Source: Solenopsis invicta (lineage: Eukaryota > Arthropoda > Insecta > Hymenoptera > Formicidae). Taken from it: DNA of 64,000 nucleotides. A program made the translations under genes and the position numbers. The first letter of the stretch is position 1. Each line of letters opens with the position of its first letter. The DNA lies in contig NC_052667.1 in assembly GCF_016802725.1 (NCBI RefSeq), forward strand, positions 27,287,346 to 27,351,345, given 5' to 3'. Shown here piece after piece: positions 46,656 to 58,932 of the stretch. Below the pieces are notes generated by a model that ran no database searches, was not told where the DNA came from, and worked only from the letters and a program-made list of their open reading frames with translations.

Positions 46656-49600
46656 TTAAACATATCGCGTTAACTGAGTGTGAAAATCTTGTAGACAAAT
46701 AATCAATTGACTAAATGTTGGCCTCTCCTCCGCCGACATCGCCCAACAATACGCCATCACTGCGAACAGCTCGTCCGGACAGTTTATCGGTTGCGCCAAC
46801 CTGTATCCCTCTCGGAGATAAGATGCCATCTCAAATGGATCCACTTCTCCGTAGGGTTGTTGCGCCAACGTCGTTAGCTCCCACAATAAAACACCGAACG
46901 CCCACTAAAGCCAGATAAAATAAATTGATAAAAGTAGAATAAAATGACATTTAACATTTACGTGTCGTTATTATAAAGTAAACATTATTGCAATATAAAC
47001 CATAAATGTAAAATAAAAATTTTAATTTAAAACTTTGATTCATCGAAAAATAAAAATATTATCAAGAGAAAAATCGTCAAATAAATTAGATATTTAATAT
47101 TTATTCTTCAGTAAATTCTTCACTTTTCAGTTTTAACTCGTATACTTTGCTTACCACATCAGAGGCTGTGCTGAAAGTTTTATTGAGTAAACTTTCTATC
47201 GCTAGCCATTTGATAGGGCGATTTTCGTTATCGCCGAGGCAGTGATAATCCTGTGGAAACAGATCTCTCGCCAAGGCGTTATCTGTAATTTGCACTCTCA
47301 AATCATCGTCCACCCTGAAAAATAAAAATCGTTGAACTTGAGACGATGGTCGTTGAAGAATGATTTCATTACCATATCGTTAGTGCTTTCCCCAAATGGA
47401 AGTCAAGCAGATACTAGCAATTAAAGCTTTACGGTAACACGGTTATTAAGTCTACGCGCGCAATTAATTCGGTAACGAGACGTAACGCGCGCGACTTTAG
47501 TTTTGTACAGCCATATAAAAAAAGACGAAGCTGGCTAAGGTTTATCGAAAGCGATATAATTAGTAGTAAAAATTTTAAGGGTACTCAAGGATTTACGGAA
47601 CGCGTAAAATTAATTGAGGATGTAAAATATGTTCAGTAGATTAACATTTTAATAGAGATTAATATCGTATACGTATATCTCGGAAAGACTTGTCATTATT
47701 TATTGTTCTTACTTACACACAATTTCTGGCAGCTAAGTCTCTATGAACGAGCCTCTTTCTGTGAAGATATTGTACACCTTTGGCGGCTTGAAGTGCCATT
47801 TCGACAACTTCCTGCGTAGTGAGAGCCCTCGGAGGTCCTTCGTTACTGAACTTGCATCTCAATAAAAATCTCTTCATATTTTTGTAGCCCGTATGTGGAT
47901 ACAGTAGAAAAGGCGCGCTTCTGTCCTCAATGGAAACACCGAGGACCGGAAGTAATGCCGGATGACTGAGTCCATACAGAGCTAAACCTTCTCGTAGAAG
48001 AAGGGCCACCTTTTCAAAATAAAAAAAAAATTATATTTAACTGTATCATCTTGGCGATATTTAACAAAAAAGAATTATATTTTTAACATAAATAATCTAT
48101 TTTTTTTTAGATAAGACAAATAACATAATTAATATACACATTTCATTCTTATATTGATTGATTGTTCCCAAGAGTGTAATTTGAAAATCATTTCAAATTA
48201 ACCTACTTGTGATTGGGATGCGTGCTCGGCAGCAGTTTTCACCAATACGTCCTTCGGAGATAAAGCACCTTCTTCATGGTAACTGCCCCTATACACGCGC
48301 CCAAATGTTCCTTCCAATTCAATACTAAGGAGACGCACCCTGCATCTGTAACGCAAAGAGATTAATTATTTCACTCAATTCTACAATTTTCAACGTATTT
48401 TTCCAGTAAATATTTACAAACAAATCAAAAGATTTATTTTCATGGCACTGATTAAATAAATAATCTATCTCTGAAAATCGATAATCAGCCAATTTTGTTT
48501 CCGTAAAAGAAAAGATTTCGATATTTCCATTTAAATTAATTCAATTTTGTTGATAATTTAATTTTCTTGATTTAAAAACCGATAATCACCTTTGCACGGT
48601 GATTTCCTGAATTCTTTCGTGAAGTTCTCTATTGGGACGCTCATCCAATCTTCTATAAGACGATGCTGACGCAGCGGAGGTGGGTGGAGGTGTTTCCGGT
48701 GACAAAAATGTTTGCGCCGGTCCCACTCCAGTGCCTCTTTCCATACTGCAGGCTGAGCTGAGTCCTCTGGATTCCCTGGAATTCATAAATCTTTCATGTA
48801 TATTCAAAAGATTGATTGACTGTCTGGTTCTCTTAACGGTATGCTTCACTCACTGAAGAGGATCTCGATGTCTCCTGGCCTTCTTATCGCGCACATAGTA
48901 AGCCATAATCAGGACGAAAACAGCGGCCATGAACGCACACGCGCAACCAATCGCTACGTAAAAAATCTGACCACCGGAAGTGGAGTCAGAAGCAGCGACT
49001 AAGACCTCCTCGGGCTCGGTGTAGCTTTCTTTCTTCATACAGATTTTTTTCCGCTTGAACTCCAAGCTGGTAGTGTTCTTCCTCGATAACGAGACGTTTA
49101 TTCGAAGAGAAAGATCGACTTCTACATTGTAGGGCCCGCAATGTAATGATAAGGCCCATGTTTGCAAACCACCGACGGGTATCTCACCGAATTGGGATAT
49201 ATTCAGGGTACTGCTCAGCACCGAAGGATTGCTGATATCCACAGACATCGTGTACGGCAGCTGAAAATATCGAGAATTCCATTTTTGTTTTATTAATGTC
49301 TATCTCAGATATTCTGTTGATATTTGTTAGAAATTTGGAAGAAAATATTGCAGAAAGATTCTAATTAGCAAATAAGAGCGTATATTATGTATCAATCAAC
49401 GTGCTCGAACGAACGAAGCGTGGTGCTAAAGGTTTGAGGAAAGGAGCGCAGTCGCGTGCGTTGGATAAGTACGCAGCTGAACTCGCAAAGGCTACGCAAA
49501 ACAGACGAAACAATGTCGAAGAGCGTGAGGTTTGGCCGGCTACCGCTCCGTCATAATCTCAAGAACGTTGAACTATAATCTCGAGCGTACCATTCTCGGA

Positions 49601-52242
49601 AGACAATTTGTGCTCAGCGAGAGCAAAGCGAAAGTCCAGAGGACTCGCGAGAACAAGAGTGGAAAGAAAACGGCGACGGAGGAGAGTAAGGGGTAGAAGG
49701 GCCGGTGGAAGGAAGCGAGGCTAGGTGATGCAGAGAAGCAGCAGCGAGCTCGCAGCTGATTACTAGCTCGCAGTGATGATCGGTTCTCGGCTGGCCACGA
49801 GGAGAGTACCTCGTCAACTTGCCGGCTTGTCGCTACTGCTATCTAACGCTCTCCTGCGGTCTTTTACGGCCACGAAGACCGTAGTTGCCGCACTATGTGG
49901 CCAGCTAGGCAGTTTCTCCCAAATGGACTAGCGGATTTCTAGTTAAGAAACTAGATGAGACGAGAGATGAGATTTTTTTTCTGACATTTTGAGTCTCAAT
50001 TTATTTTTCGTCAGTAACTTTCTTAAAAATACAATTCGAAGAAAAAACAGTTATTACATTAATAATTTTTTTATTTTGTTTAAATGAGAGAATACAGGAA
50101 AAAGAAATGTATGTAATTATATAATTATAATTGTAGCAGTTAAAATGTAAAATGTACTCGATCATCTGCCCTTTCTTTCGCAAATAAATACCGTGTAATT
50201 GCTTATGACAGATGGCAAAACAATGACGCCGTGATGAATGGGACATCTTTGAAAAAAATGTCCTTTTGCAAAAGGATGTCAATTTTCATATAGCTATAGG
50301 GAAAAATTCCCATATATGCGCGTACAATGTAGCCGTAGTCTCTTGTTAATTCTCAAATCCGCCATATGCTTCATCGTCAATACAAACGATAGGTTGCGTG
50401 ATGCGCGAGGAGGAAGGAAAATTACTACCCGCGCTATACAAATATCCACGTAGCAAACGTCCGATCGAAATTGAATGCGCGGTGCCTGGCTGGCAAACCT
50501 GGCGCAAAGTCGCCATGCAGGAGGATTCCCCTGATAATTCGACGTGTACGGCGCGTCGCGTCGCGTCCTAAAACCGCTTTATCGAGACACAATTCTCGCA
50601 GGATTGACGGACAGGCGCTGGTTTAAGTACCATTCAAGCCACACTCGGTTTTGCCGCGGAGGTGACGGATGTCTTTGCGTCGCTCGTCAGTCTTCCTCAT
50701 CTCCTTCTTCAGCCCCCCTCCACAGTTGCCCGCTATATGCCGAGACAACTGGAAGAAGTGGATGGACCACTTTGTCCCGCTCCTGGATCCATCCTTTTTT
50801 TTTCCGCGCATCGTCGACGAGTCAATCGGACACCCCGCCGCATTCTGCCCACTTTTCGCCGCCACTTTGTCAATGTACCACGGATGTCGACGCGGCGGAC
50901 AGCGGGCAGAAGTGGTTTGCGTGGCTTCGCCGATGACTCATGGACGAGAGAAAGAGAGATAGTTCTGGTTTCGATTTGATATCCCGCATGAATATGCAGC
51001 TGCGCGATTCTCACCGTCGTAACTATCACGCGGCGTCTGCCGCGTCGTTACATTAAGAGTAACATAAAATTAATTCGCACGGTAGGATGCCCGTTGGTTA
51101 TTTATTCAGGACAGAAAGCAGGAGAAGTCGATCGATAAATTTTTAATAATATTAACGAACGTATATATGTGCGCGACGAAAAATGAAAAAGAGAATCACA
51201 CCGCGGCAAGATGCAATAAAATAGGGACTTTTAATTAAAACATGGGAAGGAATCCGAGACAATTAATTTTCTGATAAACGAGTACGTAGTAATTTCCAGT
51301 TCTAAGATTAAACGTTGCGCGTTTTATTTGTTCTTGAACTGAGAAGAAGACTACGCCATTGCGACGCGCCGAGAGCTTGAAAAACTGAAAGGTACGATAT
51401 GCCTCGATAATCCTGATAAGTACGGCGCGCCATAAGGACACGGGAGAAACGCGAATAAAGATCGGCTAAAGGTCTCGAATGACCGGACGGTGTGATCGCT
51501 GAACCCTGAAAAACGCTGAGGTTCGCCGGATGAGATCCGTCTGTGAAGTGTCTTACGTGCGGTGACGCGAATTCCTACGTTAACGAGCAATTTCAGCATT
51601 TCTCAGCCGCGAGCGACTTTAATCCCGGCAGAGAAGCGCATAGAGACGCGAGGGAATGAGAGAAAAGTCAGAGGAACGTAAATAAGAGACACAGAAGCAC
51701 TCGCTGAGAATATTGTGCACGTAAATATCTTGCGCATGGATAATTCTTGTCCCCGACCACCGCGTTATCCGCTCGCTTTAAATTCTATCTCCTTAAAATC
51801 TTTTGCACTTGTTCTTGCGTAACACCTTAACAACACCGGGATCTTAAATCGTAAGTCGGAGACGCCTTTCTGCTCTAAATATTTCATAATTAACTCGTTT
51901 TAAAGGTAAATTTCTGCTTTATGAGAGTCATCCGGTACAATTAATGCAAATTAAATTGTCAGACTTTCAAGGTACCACTGCTCAACAATCGCATAGTTAG
52001 ATCTTCATTTAAACTTTTACTATATCTTTACTACCGACGTTTTTTTACGCTACAGTCCGTACAATTACGTGCCAGCAGTTAAAATGTCTATATTATTTTA
52101 TTATACGAACTTACCGGTCTACCAGCGATGTTTTCCCACGTGAAATGGAGCTTGTGAATCAGCGCTGGTACAGGAACAACGAACTTCATAGCGTACTCGT
52201 TTACGACGCCCTCCCTGACATAAAATAATTCTCCTTCCAGTC
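46656..52242 (-). CDS. RYK: RYK/Derailed/Doughnut-type Wnt receptor tyrosine (pseudo)kinase, 5' end missing
   Basis: Seven exons join in phase: 52115-52242, 48854-49260, 48590-48775, 48207-48345, 47717-48009, 47155-47314 and 46656-46904. The first two encode most of a WIF (Wnt-binding) domain (LEGELFYVREGVVNEYAMKF, HFTWENIAG, LEFKRKKICMKK, three sequons). One transmembrane segment follows (FYVAIGCACAFMAAVFVLIM), then a Ser/Pro/Thr-rich juxtamembrane exon and a kinase domain. The kinase has a degenerate glycine loop (LEGTFGRVYRG), the VAIK-type lysine (VLVKTA), HRDLAARN, and TDNA in place of DFG, the hallmark of RYK proteins. WAFGVLLWELTTLAQQPYGE and the NCPDELFAVMAYCWA helix match the family, as does the C-terminal valine (LTRYV), a likely PDZ ligand. 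Known members bind Wnt5-type ligands in axon guidance and muscle attachment. The exon for the signal peptide and WIF start was not found in the 11.7 kb upstream. I cannot decide between the Derailed and Doughnut paralogues. Confidence 0.93.
49261..52114. other. Large intron of the RYK-type gene with CpG-rich blocks
   Basis: The intron is 2.85 kb, between the WIF-domain exons. CpG-rich blocks at about 49380-49900 and 50390-51700 resemble promoter or enhancer islands. The open frames in them, on both strands, have no domain signal. An internal promoter for a shorter transcript cannot be excluded. Confidence 0.5.
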
Positions 52243-52913
52243 CTGAAATACATAAATTTATCTTTTATTTAACAGAAAAGATCTTAAAAAAAAATAAATA
52301 AAAATTTATATAAAATATTCAAATTCTTCATATTTATATCAATTGACTTGCGAATCTGTTTTTAGAAATTAGTATCTATAATATATTTGTAAATCTTCAA
52401 AATTTATCAAATTAATAGCGTGACTTGATGCATTTAAAAGAAAAGGAATATTTATTTGTTTGCAGGTTTTGTCCCCTGCATAAGAAATTATCTGATACAG
52501 ATTACAAGTGGATGACTCATTCGGTTCCACTCATGTTACAATTAACATAGCGTGCGTTTGTCTCACAAATCTACGAGAGCAGTGCGTATCGTGTGACTCC
52601 AGTATTAATAAAAATGTCCACTCGTATATTTCAAGTGTCACAAAGTCTTGACAAGTCAAAAGCTATAAAGAGTGCCATAAGAATTATTGTCTCTATCAAT
52701 AGCAGAATTTAAATTAATTTTTATAATGAAGAAACGTTTTAAATAAAATATAAAAATAGAATAACATTTTTATGAAGCATAAAGCTTCCTATACGCACTT
52801 ACAATTTTTTATAGAATGTATTGACACTTTTATTAATTTTTTGGGGGGAATTCATAATTATACAGAGAAGCCTAAATCACGCGTGTACCTTCTTTACAAT
52901 TTATGAAAAAAGA

Positions 52914-53120
52914 GTACTCTTTATTACAGATTTGCATTATAAAAAAAAATAAGAAACTTTTATCACAAACATTTTGCTGAAAATATACCTTTTATTTAAT
53001 TTTTTAAATATTTACTTTTAAAATTATTTTAAGATTAATGAAGACATTTATAGAAAAAATGTTTTTTGACAAAAGTTTCTTTTTTCCTGCGTGTAATACG
53101 AATCTGTAATAAAAAGTATA
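52914..53120. repeat. Fold-back inverted repeat in the RYK-type gene upstream intron
   Basis: The left arm 52914-52976 and the reverse complement of 53055-53120 share CTTTATTACAGATT-like, AAGAAACTTTT and AACATTTT segments over about 63 bases. The loop of about 80 bases is AT-rich. It is probably a degenerate non-autonomous element; no target duplication was resolved. Confidence 0.5.
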
Positions 53121-56100
53121 GGTTACATTTAAAAAATTCAACCTGTAATCTAGATAGTCCATTTCCAATTGGAACAAAAAATTAAAAATATCACTATTCG
53201 ATAAAGCGTATCCGATTTATAAAATTTTTTAAAGATTTTTAATAAAAATCAGTTCCTTTTATTTAAAAAAATATGTACGAGTGATCAAAGACTACTATAA
53301 TAATATTTATTATATAACATTTAATATATTGCATTAAATTAAAAAATTTATTTACTTAGGTTATCTTTAAACACACAAATAATTAACACCTGCAGGGATA
53401 CAAAGCGTACACAGAGAGAACGACAAATTACCGCGTGATGCGCATTCGCTTCGCTAAATTTTCGCCCATCCCATCGGACCCACGCTTAGCACATATTACG
53501 CTACCGGACGACTCAACCGAAGCGATGGTTGGCGTGCAGGAGCTGCAAGGTTACGTAGGCGAGCGAAGGTGGAGTATCGGGGAGTAAAAGAAGGAGAATC
53601 TGCCGTGGAAGGGACCGGGACATGGGCACACGTCGTGTTCTCCCTTAGCAAAGGTCTATCCTTTGCGGTTGTATCTGATAGCGTGCTTAACGAGGCACGA
53701 GTTGGATTTTTAAGTCACCCGAAGACAATGTGCCGCGCTGCCCCCACGGTCGTGTCTTTGCCTTCGGTTTGCCTGGGCTCGTTCCGCGTCTTCCTTTACT
53801 TCGCTCTTTCTGTAGGCCCCGCGGCCTTTACCGGTTTTCTGCATCAGATATCGTATACCTACGACCTCGGTACTGGTCGTTTTTGCGACCAGGTTCCTCT
53901 CGCCCGCGCCGCGCCGTCCCGTGCGGGTGCCCGGGTGCCCGTCCTGGCGATCGTCGTAAAAAGAACGAAAAACGATCCCGCGAGAGCGTCCCCTCGAAAA
54001 TAGTTATTCCCGCTTCTGAAAAACCCACGTATCCTACGTTTGGACTACCTGCTTCGAAAAATCGATTTCTGTCGAGAATATCAGAAGTGGCATGAAAGAA
54101 GCCAACAGAGGCAGGTGCGCTTAACGGCTTTGAATAGCAAATGTCGACGAATATAGTACTAGGGAAACAACCATGAGGCATTTGTTGTTATTTCCTTTCA
54201 GAAATTTACTGCTTTACGAATAATATACGATTCGATTCACAAGGATAAAGGTCTAACGGATAATAATTAATCGCGCCTCGGTACGTTTCTGCCGTGGATA
54301 ATCCAATTCGCGCGTATACTCTCCGCAGGGAATCTTTCATGATCGTTAATCCGGCGCAGTCCACTCCATTCCCGCGCGTTAGAAGGTAGAGTATAATCCT
54401 TCCGGCATCAAAGATAACTTTAGCTCGTCATCGTCTCTCTCTCCATCGTCGCCGACGACGCTCCGAGTATGACCTCGTTACCGCGACTTGCCTCCGCCTT
54501 TTATCTAGTCAAGGAGGGTGGCACCCCAACCTCTTCCTCCCTTGCACTCTTCCCATGCGATTATACGGGAACTTTGTAAGCGGGTGGAAGCAGGTCGCCC
54601 GCGCCGTACCAAAGATCCTTTGATGTCTGCTACCGCGTGAGCGCGAGTGCTAGAAAACGACGAAAGGGACGTGCGAGCTGGCAAGAAGGATAAAGAGAGG
54701 TTCAAAGAGGGAAAAAAAAGGCCTTTTCAGTAAAGGCGTCGACCCTTGCAACTGCTGCCAGGCACAATTGTCACGAAGGATTGTGCGGAACTATAAGCAC
54801 CTTTTTTCACACAACTTGCATCCACCATCCCGTCCACCGACCACCGACTATCGACCGTATTCGTTGAATCGAGTACGAAATTATTGCCACCTTCACGAGA
54901 GGCCATGATGGTAGATAAGAAGCAGAAAGAATTTTTCGACCACTGTTGAATTTGGCCGATCTGCTCGTACGGAGATAAAGATCTAGGATCTGATGTATTT
55001 TGAGGAAGGTACGACAGAATCTTTATATCTTAATACATAGGTGGTTTTCACGTTAACAGGTAAAAAGAAAATAGTGCGCTATTGAAAGAGAAAAAATACT
55101 TATAATTATTATTAATCAGATTACAAAACTGCAATTGTTTCAACTAGCGAAGATATTTTTAAGACACTTTTTTGAACGCATAGAGAAAAACTCGTAACAT
55201 TAAAGTTTAAAATAAATGAAGCAAGAAAAAGAAGCGGAACGAGCAAATGGTAAATAAAAAGGGCTATTTTAGAACTCATGGAAGTACGATATCCTGAATA
55301 CTTCAAACTTTTTGAAGAAAGCCATTGCGCCGTGGTACAGTCTCCAACTCGCTCAACTACTGTCTGGAGACGCAATAATTCTAAAGGAGTACTTTTTACT
55401 CCCCTTGAAAGAGCCGAATAGACGTATAAAAGAAAAATGCTGCCAGGTACCGCCAAGTGCAGCCGGAGAAATTTCACACGCTATGGTATTCTATACTGTC
55501 AAAATACGGCGTTGACGAGAGGTCGCCGAATAATGGAGCGGATACTAGGGGCGAGAATAAGATGTTTAAGACAGTGAAGTATTATTAGAACGAGTGACCA
55601 TGCGATTTGTGAAAGAATTCGTAGAGATCGAAGATATAGAAAATAATACTTCAAAGTATAACAGTGACTTGATAGCAGAACTTTATTGTAACATGTAGGT
55701 ATAAAATTGAATAACTGACACAGATTACAATTTCATTAATTTTTTAAAAATATTTCTAAAAACATACATAACATTAATGGGTAGACCAAAAATTTGTAAA
55801 AATTAAAAAATTGACCAAAAAAATATAAGCGTCTCTTTCGCACATATTTTATGACCGAATTTTTCATAGTAATCGAGAATTTTTCTTTACTTTGAACGTC
55901 GCGTTAATTGCAAAATGCAAATATATCTCAGCAAAATTCTACTTAAAAATATCAAGAATTTTATTCGTCACTTTTTAGTTGGAATTTTCGAAACGTGAGG
56001 CGAATATGAAAATAAATCCCGAGCGAATAAAGCGAGCAAATAAGTGCGTAGCGCAAAGGCGCGAAACCAACCGCGAAATTCTGCGGTGCGATGTGTCCTC

Positions 56101-57959
56101 CGCTGTCAAAATACGGTATTGAATAAAGTTGACGGGCGCAGTTTCGAGGCTGGTCGAATAAAAGGCTGAACGGGGCCCATGCGGAATTGCCTTCAACGGG
56201 GTCTGCCACCGGCGAGGACCGAGAGGGGGAGATTCTGGGTCAGAAACCCAACACCTTCCGAATATGAAATCCGGTACGAGTATAACGAGATCCTCCTGTG
56301 GCGAGGTTCTTAAAAGCGAAGAGACGGAGCCAGACGGGCGAGATGTTGCGAGAGAAAGAGGGAGAACGAAGGAGAGGGGAAATGCAGATGGAGACGCGGA
56401 ACGGAGGAACAGGAAATATTGGATTCACGCGACGCCTACTCACAATGCGAGCTACGCGATTTTCGGTCGATTCCCGTTCCATGCCGTCGCGTCTCGTGCA
56501 TCAATAGCGTGAACGACAGGTCGCCATGGAGAATGCCGTGTGTGTATGGGATCTCGCGAATAGATCCACTGCCGAGTGTAACGAGATTATAGAGGAATTT
56601 ATTCATAATAGAAGCGGAATAAAATACGAAGGATTTTACGGAAAGAGACGGGGCTTTTGAAAGGAATTATTGTGCCATTTTGTGGAAGGTATTTGTTATC
56701 TTGCCTTTGTTTTTTAACTTGCAGTCGATTGAAGTATCGTTCCGCGTATACAGCGGAATGTCTATTTCGCGACATCGATTCCGTTTCGCATGGGGATGGC
56801 ACGGTCAATTCCATCGCGCGCATCGCGACGGCATGGAAAGAGCGATAAATCTCGATATTCCGAATTTGAACGCAAAGTCGCTGCAGACGCACGTCCAGCG
56901 TTGCAACGGCGCGGCCCCCGCCGTGATTTATGACAAATTCCGCCCCGCGCGTAAAGACGCGCAAAGTTTTCTGAGGAAAGTCCAGTGTTAACGCGCTCCA
57001 AAAATGATCCGCGAGCGAGGTTAACGACCAGATCAGCGCCAGCTGGCATATACCCGCCGATATCTCGGCTCGCTGCCTCGAGAGAGATCTAATAACGCGT
57101 TCGCGCCTGTATGCGTGCGCGTACGCGACGTGCGTACACGCAATTTCATGTACACGGACACGCGCGTATACGTGTTGCTGCTGCCGCTGCGCGAGATATT
57201 TTTCACTTTCGCCATCGCGAGAGCAAACGACGTGGGCGTCTGTACACAGGGTGACTCAGATGCCACGCCCTTTCTCCTGATTACGATCCTTTATCCGAGC
57301 TCGGAATGAATTTCCTCATAAATATCGATTTTCGGCATTAAGCATCTCGACAATCGAGTCAATCAAATTTTTATTACAGCGAGACTCGTTTTATTACCTG
57401 GTTATATCGGTAAAATTATGCGCCCATCTATATCTGATTATATGTACGTGTATACATGTATATATATTCGCGTGTGACTGCTGATACTTTGATATTAAGG
57501 TAATCACCTCCCGCGTTCATCCCTTTTAGCGAAAATACATGAATTCTGAGACGTCCCGCGTACCTGGCGTACACGCATTCGTGGCCACATATCGCGACTC
57601 CCTCATCCACGTGCAAGCCGAGTGCATATATATAATGCAGGAGGCTGGCTGCTTAGCATATATCGAACGGCCTCCCTCCCTCTGTGCCGACAGGGGTCTC
57701 CTGAATAACCCATAAGTCCTGGACAAGTCCTGAGCGTCGTTTGTACACTCTCTCTCCTGCTACCTTCCCTACCTCCTCGGTCAACGTCGAGTCCTCTGTC
57801 TTTTAGCCTGCTCCCTGCTGTCTCCTCCATCTGCTTTCTCTTACTCCCCGAGCTCTTCTCCTCGGGCCATAGGTTAAATCCAGGAAGGCGTAACTTTACG
57901 CGACATCAGTTATAATTCACTCCGGAATAACGCTGAAGAGGAGCAAAGATAGGCAAGAT

Positions 57960-57988
57960 GGAGAGAGAAAGAGAGAGAGAGAGAGAGG
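57960..57988. repeat. (GA)n microsatellite
   Basis: A GA run with one AAA interruption in a CpG-rich block. Confidence 0.85.
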
Positions 57989-58896
57989 GAAATTGAAGCA
58001 AACCGTAGGTAGGCTGCACTATTCGAAATGAGTCTCACGAAATTCTAATGCTGCTTTACGATCTCCGGAAGGATTAGAGAAAAGTCGTTCAGCAGTCGTA
58101 TTTCTTTACTTTGAAATCTGATTCGCCGATTGTAATACATCGACGGATTTATAAGGTTGCGTGAGAAAAAAATGGGATAACGCGTGAATGCTTCATCAGC
58201 AAGTACGTTAACATTTATGTTGTTTACGAGACTATTTTTAATCACCACAAAAGAAATTTAATATCCCATGGGAAAAATCCTAAATATATTTCTGCAACGG
58301 TTTTTTATTTTATGATGTGCACGCATAAGATATGGCAAAAGCATAAGGTATGTGCTGCTAGTATACATTTTTTAGGCAATACATGCACGTTCCGTAAACG
58401 TTATTTATCATCAAACCGCGAGTCATCCATTATGATCAGGAGTCCATTCTTACTGTGGTTACATTCAGAAGTGGCAAGTATTCCCGAACAAAGCACATCG
58501 CGGCGTGGAATAAACTCCGAATGGATCCTGCGAACGATGCATCATGCATAACGACTGCGGTTTAGGTTTATTTGTCGAGGGGAGAGAATAGTAGCGAGGC
58601 AGGAACCAAAGTAAACGTCGCCCTGCCAGGACGTGATTCTGGCACATCGGGAGCTAAAATAATATTGTTCGCGAAGCGGGCACCCTCGTGGCGATTGCTC
58701 GAGATGCGATTGCACAGTACGTCGTTATATCGGACACCAGCCACGATCGTTGAGGCAACTAAACAGGGGTTGACAGATGGGTGGGTTGATTGAGATGTCG
58801 TCGACGCTACGACATATGGCAGCACTAGCTGGCAATCAGGACTCGGACATGAAGAGGATTACGCGACGACTGGATTTATCACGACAGCGGGATCGA

Positions 58897-58898
<2 letters not shown>

Positions 58899-58928
<30 letters not shown>
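58899..58928. repeat. (CT)n microsatellite
   Basis: About 14 CT units. It gives rise to a Ser-Leu artefact frame. Confidence 0.9.

Positions 58929-58932
<4 letters not shown>

Noticed and set aside
50544..51029. Five overlapping frames of 80-130 residues
   Set aside because: They lie on both strands inside an intron of the RYK-type gene with no recognisable domain; treated as compositional.
53569..54181. Frames of 117-144 residues on both strands
   Set aside because: Considered as the missing RYK first exon, but none has a signal peptide or WIF-type start with a donor in the right phase.
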